Assembly (NCBI RefSeq): GCF_000182565.1
Contig: NW_015971538.1
Location: 268,713 to 332,712, forward strand
Direction of reading: 5' to 3'
Origin: Spizellomyces punctatus DAOM BR117
Lineage: Eukaryota > Chytridiomycota > Chytridiomycetes > Spizellomycetales > Spizellomycetaceae
DNA length: 64,000 bases
The notes under the pieces were generated by a model. That model saw only the letters and a list, made by a program, of their open reading frames with translations. It was not told the origin of the DNA and did no database searches. This document shows, one piece after another, positions 57,311-64,000 of this stretch (positions are counted from its first letter, which is position 1; the number at the start of each line of letters is the position of its first letter). Made by a program: the position numbers and the translations under genes.

Positions 57311-58249
57311 NNNNNNNNNNNNNNNNNNNNNNNNNNNNNNNNNNNNNNNNNNNNNNNNNNNNNNNNNNNNNNNNNNNNNNNNNNNNNNNNNNNNNNNNNN
57401 NNNNNNNNNNNNNNNNNNNNNNNNNNNNNNNNNNNNNNNNNNNNNNNNNNNNNNNNNNNNNNNNNNNNNNNNNNNNNNNNNNNNNNNNNNNNNNNNNNNN
57501 NNNNNNNNNNNNNNNNNNNNNNNNNNNNNNNNNNNNNNNNNNNNNNNNNNNNNNNNNNNNNNNNNNNNNNNNNNNNNNNNNNNNNNNNNNNNNNNNNNNN
57601 NNNNNNNNNNNNNNNNNNNNNNNNNNNNNNNNNNNNNNNNNNNNNNNNNNNNNNNNNNNNNNNNNNNNNNNNNNNNNNNNNNNNNNNNNNNNNNNNNNNN
57701 NNNNNNNNNNNNNNNNNNNNNNNNNNNNNNNNNNNNNNNNNNNNNNNNNNNNNNNNNNNNNNNNNNNNNNNNNNNNNNNNNNNNNNNNNNNNNNNNNNNN
57801 NNNNNNNNNNNNNNNNNNNNNNNNNNNNNNNNNNNNNNNNNNNNNNNNNNNNNNNNNNNNNNNNNNNNNNNNNNNNNNNNNNNNNNNNNNNNNNNNNNNN
57901 NNNNNNNNNNNNNNNNNNNNNNNNNNNNNNNNNNNNNNNNNNNNNNNNNNNNNNNNNNNNNNNNNNNNNNNNNNNNNNNNNNNNNNNNNNNNNNNNNNNN
58001 NNNNNNNNNNNNNNNNNNNNNNNNNNNNNNNNNNNNNNNNNNNNNNNNNNNNNNNNNNNNNNNNNNNNNNNNNNNNNNNNNNNNNNNNNNNNNNNNNNNN
58101 NNNNNNNNNNNNNNNNNNNNNNNNNNNNNNNNNNNNNNNNNNNNNNNNNNNNNNNNNNNNNNNNNNNNNNNNNNNNNNNNNNNNNNNNNNNNNNNNNNNN
58201 NNNNNNNNNNNNNNNNNNNNNNNNNNNNNNNNNNNNNNNNNNNNNNNNN
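57311..58249. other. Assembly gap (939 N)
   Basis: Run of N. The 5' part of the POP7 gene is lost in it. Confidence 1.
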
Positions 58250-58642
58250 AAACTGTTGGATAGTACCGAGTACGTTTTACTGTACTATTTACATCCTTGC
58301 CATATCTTATCCATATTTATGCAGAGTGTATACCCCAGATTTACGTTTCTGACTATTCACGGCCTTGGAGCGGCTATTACCCGAGCTATTGAACTTGCAT
58401 TGTCCTTGCGTGAAAAGAATCCTGATCGGATAGCATGGACGATAACGACTTCTAGTGTGGTCTTGGTAGATGATATTGAACCAGAGGATGTGGTATGTCG
58501 TTTTGGTGTGCGTGTTGGGAGGAGAGGTCTGCGGCTAACGCACGCAAAATGATAGGAAGCCGATATCTATTCCGAACCAAGACAAAATTCGGCGATACAC
58601 ATCCGTGTGGTAAAAGTAGGGACGTCGCCCAAGCTTGAGTAG
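58250..58642 (+). CDS. POP7: RNase P/MRP subunit POP7 (Rpp20), 5' end missing
   Basis: 3' part only. An exon after a possible acceptor at about 58323 reads FLTIHGLGAAITRAIELALSL and TTSSVVLVDDIEPEDV, then an intron from GTATGT (58492) to GATAG (58556), then EADIYSEPRQNSAIHIRVVKV and a stop at 58642. 'HGLGxAIxRAI' and 'NSAIHIRV' are the signatures of Alba-fold Pop7/Rpp20. Pop7 pairs with Pop6 (Rpp25) on RNase P and MRP RNA. The N-terminus is in or before the gap. Confidence 0.85.
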
Positions 58643-58741
58643 GATTAAATGTGCAGTTGCAAATCCGCACTTGTCGCTCATGTAAGGCAAAAAAAGGCAG
58701 CGTATATTGTAATATAGCATGGTCATATGAGAGCAAACAAT

Positions 58742-61700
58742 CTATGTATAAGCAGGGGATTGACCGACAGGCGGCGCCACATTCTTTTGTGAAAGGGTAA
58801 TCTTGTCTCCAAGGCTGAGAGCTATTCCTTGAGTCTTGCTTCGAATGCGAATGTGTCCAGTAATCGCGTCATCCTGCTTCTCTAGGCAGATATTCGCCAA
58901 GGCATCTTCCCCAAATATACTTCGTGCGTACATATTTGCTGCCAAAAATCCGCATTCGCCAGATAATGCGTGTTCTGGCGTTAAGCAATTCATGTTTGTT
59001 GATCTCAAGATGTGGTCGAGGTACTCCCGGAGGTCACTTTTGTATAACAATTAGCCACGGAGCAAACGCAGAAAAAGACATTTATAAACTCACGTTATGT
59101 TCGTATTCACATTGACTTTGTTCTCCCACTCAAACTCGCTCCACATCATTCGGAACTGTGTAATAGCGAGAGTTATGACAATGCATGGCCAAAACCTGAA
59201 TTGTACGCCGTGTTTACCTGTGTTTCAGTGCATGATGCGGGCTTGATATAGTCCATAATATCAATATGCACATCATTCAATATGACACAGTTGGTGTCTG
59301 AAGTGGACGGGCCATCGTAGACAATGTTTCCAAAAATCACACCAGTCTCCGTCGAAGACACCTATAATCCGACCACACCGATGGGTCAACAGCTGGAAAC
59401 ATTTATTGGGTTAACGTGAGGAAGTCTCACCTTGATATTGGCCTTGATACCATGGAATCCATGTGGGCCAATTGTATATGGCGCCGGTCGCTCGACAAGT
59501 TTAAGATCACCAAGAGTCGAAAATTCAACAGTGAGGTTCTGCAGCGTCTCGCTCGTTTGATTTACAATGAGAATATCTGCGTAAATGAACCATCCTAAGC
59601 AAAGTGTGTGTCGGCCACAAAAGAGGCAAATGGTTACATACCGAGCAAAATATCATATTGATGTACATTGACATATGCCTCGGCATACACAGGATCCGAA
59701 AAGCCTATGACAAAAACGTCAGCACAATGCAGAGGTACCGCTAATTCAGGAAACGTTTTCACCTGTCAATTGTACCACCCGACTCAGCTTGGAGGCCAGA
59801 TTATCAGAGCGATCCGCTACACCTGTGGCTCTCGTGATGTCCAGCTCATACTGAAAGGCACCTGGTTTCAGTAACACTCTAATTTTGAATTCAAGCTTCG
59901 TTCCATGATCTACCTCGTCTGTACCGTCAGCGGTGCTTCGCTTCGATTTCAGTTGTCGGAAGAAGATGGCATCGTCGGCGTGTACCTTAACTTCCTTCTT
60001 TTCTGCGGCTTTCTTCTTATTCACTTTCTGTGGGGAGGTACGCGATGTGAACATTCAACGTTCTACATGCAAGCCCCATATCCAAACGACGATAAGACTT
60101 ACATCTTGGGACTGAACCAGCTGACTGAAAGCACGTCTACAATCCGCCAAAAAGATTTCTCGCATCATGTCGTCCTCAGGAATCAAGGAGAGGGTGCGCA
60201 AGCAGGTCGTAATCCGATCGTGAGAGTCCTCGTCAATAGGGGCCGATGGGAAATCTGAACGGCCGACGCGAATTATGCTTGTCATAATCAACATCGCCTT
60301 ATGATAGCAGTTAGAACACAGTATTATACAGTTATATCAGCTTCTCGGAGACGACTTACTTCCGATTTCAGTGTGTTGACTTTGACTTGGTCACCATTGA
60401 TCTCAGCGTACCGCAGAACCAGTTTCGTGAGAGCCGTCGAGAGGACAGCTCCCAGGAAGTAGTCACCGTTCAGGAGAAGAGCTACACAACAGCTCTATTT
60501 AGCAAATGTCGATCAGCACGCGGATATACCATAACTAACCTCGAAGTGGCGGCTTGTAGGCCGCTTTGACCGCATCTAGTTTTGCCTTGTCCGTAGCTTT
60601 CGACGAAAATGCACTCTCCGTAGCGTAGGTGCCATCCGCTAGAACCCGGCGCGCTGTTGAAGTAACCTCTGCGGGCCTGCTTTCCGCGGCGGCTGGTTGA
60701 TCTGAGTGAGCCTCCTCCAATAAACGCTACGGCAGAATATTCTTAAAATTGCGGTAGGAATGAACGCCAAAGATTTCTCCACACACCTGCTCCGATGCCA
60801 AGATTGGAATCTCCCCTAGTGCGCTGCGTACTTGTCTCATGGTTTCCTCAATAGCTAAAAGTTTTTTTGTCACGCACAAAATTCAAAAGTCTACCTAAGT
60901 TTTAAACTCACCAGGTATATCTAGTGCGTATTCACCAATGATCCATAGCGCACCACGGAAGACTCGTCCGGTTTTCATATCCATGAACGTCTGGAGAAGC
61001 TTTTCTATAATGCTCGGCCGCAGATCAGGGAATTTCTCCATCACCTCACTAGTTCTGGGTTAGTCACATCTCCCAAGGCAAACAATTAATCCATTACACG
61101 CACCGAACAAACGCCATTACATCTACGGCTGCTGCATTGTTCGATTCTCCCAAAAACTCCATGAGAACGTGCACAACATCAGCAGCAACCTCTGAAAATT
61201 TGATCGCACAGGAATGGATGGCATTAATAAGTAGCTGTCGGTACTCGTTATTCTAAGCGAAAAGAAGCCGTGCCTCCGCATTAGCAAGAACCAATTTGAG
61301 GAATCTTTGACCTCCCGCTAGTCTACCTTTTCGTACTCTTGGTCATGGGTTTTCACCAAATCTTTCTTCAAGGCTCCAACAACTTCGTTTACATTTCTGC
61401 TGGTTACCATTTCCAGCGCAATCTTCAAGCATTTCCGACGGACTTCAATGTCGGGACTAGACATGTTGTAAGCAAGCGTGCCAAAACTTGCATCAGCGGC
61501 TCGAAACTACCAACCTGCTCAATACGCGGAGTATATCCATAACCAAATCTTCAAGCACGCGGTCGTGCTTTTCCCGCAGTTCATTAATTCGCTCCAAAAC
61601 GATCAATTTCACGTTATTGTCAGACTCTTTCAGCGCGAGTTCGATGTAACATGAGGCCGCGGCGCGAACTGCTGAGGTATGGGATGTCAACGCGATCAAG

Positions 61701-62804
61701 GTGTTTGCTGCTTCATATTTGACTGAGTGGGACGAGGAATGCAGCAGAGAGAAGATACATTGTATGTATTTCGCCTGTAAGATAGTTTAAGTTTATGTCA
61801 TGCTGGCTTGTCTAATGAAAACGCATCACGCACCTTATCAGCAGTGGGGTTTCGGCAGTCCTTGCGAATCAACTCAATCACAGACAGCTGCAGAAGTTCG
61901 TCAAAGGCTGGTATCTGATTGAAAACCGTATTCAAATATTGGACCGCCAATGCTTGTTTTGTGTTCATCAACATCATGAATGCGTTCCTTTTGCAGTTTT
62001 GATCCGTTTCCTATTTGCGAACGTTAATTTTAGAAGCGTTCTGCCGCCTGGAGTCACAAGCCAGGGCGTACATTCGTCAAGTATGTCTGGATCAGCTCTG
62101 GGGCATCTGGGATCAGATATTCAAAATACTTGAAGATGGAGAAGATGGCCAAAACAGCATTTTTTCTGACATAAGGATGACGATGTTCCTACACACTGCA
62201 TGAGCAATCATTGGAGGAATGGTTGATATGTATGGTTCTTACCAAGCAGGTGCGGACAGCTGGGACCAACGGCTCAAGTAACTCTGCTTCGCGAAGCTTG
62301 CATAGAAATCTTAATGTGCTACCCCGCACAAATTCATTTGGATGGAGAATGTCCGTTCGAAGGTTGTTACTATAAGCCGCGGCAGAGACGATTGCTTCAG
62401 TAACTTATCGTGGACCGACACCTCCTTGTTATCGTGAACTCACCAAACGAGCACCATTTCCTGCTTCAATTTTCCGTCAGGGTTCGTCTTGGGACAGATT
62501 TCCCAGTAAATCAGTAGCAGCTTCTTGAGCGCCTTGTTCTTTGACGGCACGACAAATCGGATGACATGCATGAGCAATTGCGAAAGAGGGTCTCCATTCA
62601 GCATGATAAGAAGGATCTTCTTCATGGTCTCAATCTTTTGTTCATCTTTGCCAGTCTCCAGCTGCTTTCGCAGCTCCTGTACGGTGGGCTGCTCCTTATC
62701 ATCTAGCGGTAGTCGTTACCACGACCGCCTTGCAATACCATTCCAGCAGCGCGTCCTTACATACCATCCTGCTGGATTACAGTGTAGGCGTTCTGGTCCG
62801 CCAT
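58742..62804 (-). CDS. SEC26: Coatomer subunit beta (β-COP, SEC26)
   Basis: Multi-exon. ATG 62804 opens [14 protein letters not shown]; the stop is at 58742 after [13 protein letters not shown]. Diagnostic segments: [84 protein letters not shown], and C-terminal appendage pieces [30 protein letters not shown] and [23 protein letters not shown]-like trunk then linker with [11 protein letters not shown], then appendage, as in β-COP. It forms part of the COPI adaptor F-subcomplex for Golgi-to-ER vesicles. The exon pattern, with about a dozen introns, was followed only roughly. Confidence 0.92.
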
Positions 62805-63031
62805 CGTGCGATAGTTTCACGCGAGAAAAACAACACCTCGGATGCCAGGATACGTTCCGCCTTTGTGTGCTTTCTGGGAAGGAATGAAACCCCCACGCGC
62901 GGACGGAATCTAGTCTTGAGAGCGGTTCACGGCGTGTAGTTGCTTGCCTTTGGTGGCACGGGTACATCACGTGGACATGGCCTGCCTTTGCAGTGTCCAA
63001 TTTCTCGCCTGGGTAGAGATCACCAATTGAA
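62805..63031. promoter_or_regulatory. Shared divergent promoter, SEC26 / PUS1
   Basis: 227 bases between the two start codons. No TATA box seen. Confidence 0.5.
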
Positions 63032-64000
63032 ATGACCGAGGCGGAGAAAAACGACGCATGTAGCGGAGTCGCGGTCGATGCAGCTCAAGTATCCGACCTC
63101 AAACGACCAGTATCCGAACTATCTGATACTACTCCAGGGGAACATGATGAGCCAATTGGGAAGAAGATAAAGGTGGAGCCAATAGAGACCGCAACCGCCG
63201 ACGCCTGTGACACTGAAGAGCAAGTGACGAAAAGCCACGACGGTACCTTCGAATCAGCAGATCAGCAGGAAATCAAAGACGAAGGATGTAGCTCGCCGGA
63301 CGTGAAAACAAAGCAGCCATCGGCAAAAAAGGGCAGAAAGCAAGGTCGAGTTTGGGTTCCAAGAGAAGATACGGGAGAGCCTAAAGAACCAAAGCTACCT
63401 AAAAGAAAAGTGGCTCTTTTGATGGGTTATTGTGGAACTGGGTATAATGGAATGCAAATGTAAGCTTGCAGATATTGTCAGCCCGTGCAAAGGTCAGAGC
63501 TGACAGAGGGTGAATATGGTCATAGTAACCCTGGAGTAGAGACTATCGAGCTCGAGCTTCACAAGGCGCTGGCTGCCGCCGGAGCTGTTAGCAAAGATAA
63601 TGCGATGGACCCACATAAGGTTTTTGGTGCTTGATTTCACCCTACCATCGGTCGTTTCTTAAGCCGTCGTCAGATCGCATTCATGAGGGCTGCAAGAACG
63701 GACAAGGGAGTACATGCTGCTGGGCAGGTATGCTCTCTCAAAATGATAATCGAAGATCCGGATATTGTTACGAAGATAAACAGTCATTTACCTGAGCAAA
63801 TTCGTATTTGGGGTAAGCTATTGTAAAGCTTCTTGATAGTATACTCGGCTCAATATGAACTTTATGTTATAGGCTTTGTAAGGACAAATCGCTCATTCCA
63901 CGCCAAAAATGCTTGCGATGCACGTATCTACGAATACTTCTTGCCGACATATGTACTTCAGGCGGTAGATCCACGTCTGTATCCGTTGAGCGCGGTTGGA
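63032..64000 (+). CDS. PUS1: tRNA pseudouridine synthase PUS1, truncated by the window end
   Basis: Exon 1 from ATG 63032 carries a disordered acidic/Lys-rich N-terminus of about 130 residues ([16 protein letters not shown]), then [20 protein letters not shown], the TruA-fold start. Later exons read [39 protein letters not shown] (catalytic Asp in RTDKGV), [31 protein letters not shown]. This is eukaryotic Pus1, which makes Ψ at several tRNA (and U2 snRNA) positions in the nucleus. The gene runs off the window at 64000, so the C-terminal third is absent. Confidence 0.92.

Overview
This 64 kb window is nuclear DNA from a fungus. Genes lie close together on both strands. Most are split by short GT..AG introns of about 55-110 bases, intergenic gaps are short, and nearly every protein has a fungal/eukaryotic housekeeping relative. 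Two genes argue for an early-diverging, flagellated (zoosporic, chytrid-like) fungus rather than an ascomycete or basidiomycete. One is a DNAJB13/RSP16-type radial-spoke DnaJ protein at 54.4 kb. The other is an APH-1 gamma-secretase subunit at 56-57 kb. There is no prokaryotic operon, CRISPR array, rRNA or convincing tRNA. Two runs of N (29425-29905 and 57311-58249) are assembly gaps, and each interrupts a gene or borders one.

Layout. 0-6.6 kb: a 954-aa disordered protein with a repeated DID-type motif, then a poorly resolved multi-exon gene that may be ARM/Efr3-like. 6.7-9.8 kb: a nuclear-basket FG nucleoporin, divergent from a mitochondrial short/branched-chain acyl-CoA dehydrogenase (10.1-11.8 kb). 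12.1-15.5 kb: an anchored hexokinase, divergent from a cytosolic GH15-like protein. 15.6-20.6 kb: a CDK9/Bur1-type kinase carrying a tail of about 1000 residues, divergent from PAN2 (21.1-25.7 kb). 25.8-28.8 kb: a DUF1308 protein, an OMS1-like methyltransferase, and a tiny two-TM protein that may be COX20-like. 29.9-35 kb: a coiled-coil/LRR/RhoGEF protein cut by a gap. 35-43 kb: RPA12, eIF2A, a class III aminotransferase and RPN3. 43.4-51.5 kb: CreC/WDR20, an unidentified acidic protein and PHO81/NUC-2. 52.4-54.2 kb: partial and complete copies of an unknown small gene family, with microsatellites. 54.4-64 kb: DNAJB13, APH-1, POP7 (5' end in a gap), SEC26 (beta-COP) and PUS1 (cut by the window end).

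Most of the content is central cell biology: nuclear pore, Pol I, Pol II elongation kinase, deadenylation, initiation factor, proteasome, COPI, RNase P/MRP and tRNA pseudouridylation. Neighbouring genes are often divergent with short shared promoters. Three pairs look functionally related: hexokinase with the GH15-like protein, the OMS1-like with the COX20-like protein (both inner-membrane biogenesis if the calls hold), and the CDK9-like kinase with PAN2 (mRNA synthesis and decay). The parts that ordinary housekeeping does not explain are the DID-motif protein, the kinase tail, the LRR-RhoGEF architecture and the 52-54 kb duplicated family. Coordinates given for multi-exon genes are whole coding spans including introns. 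Splice sites were placed by eye.
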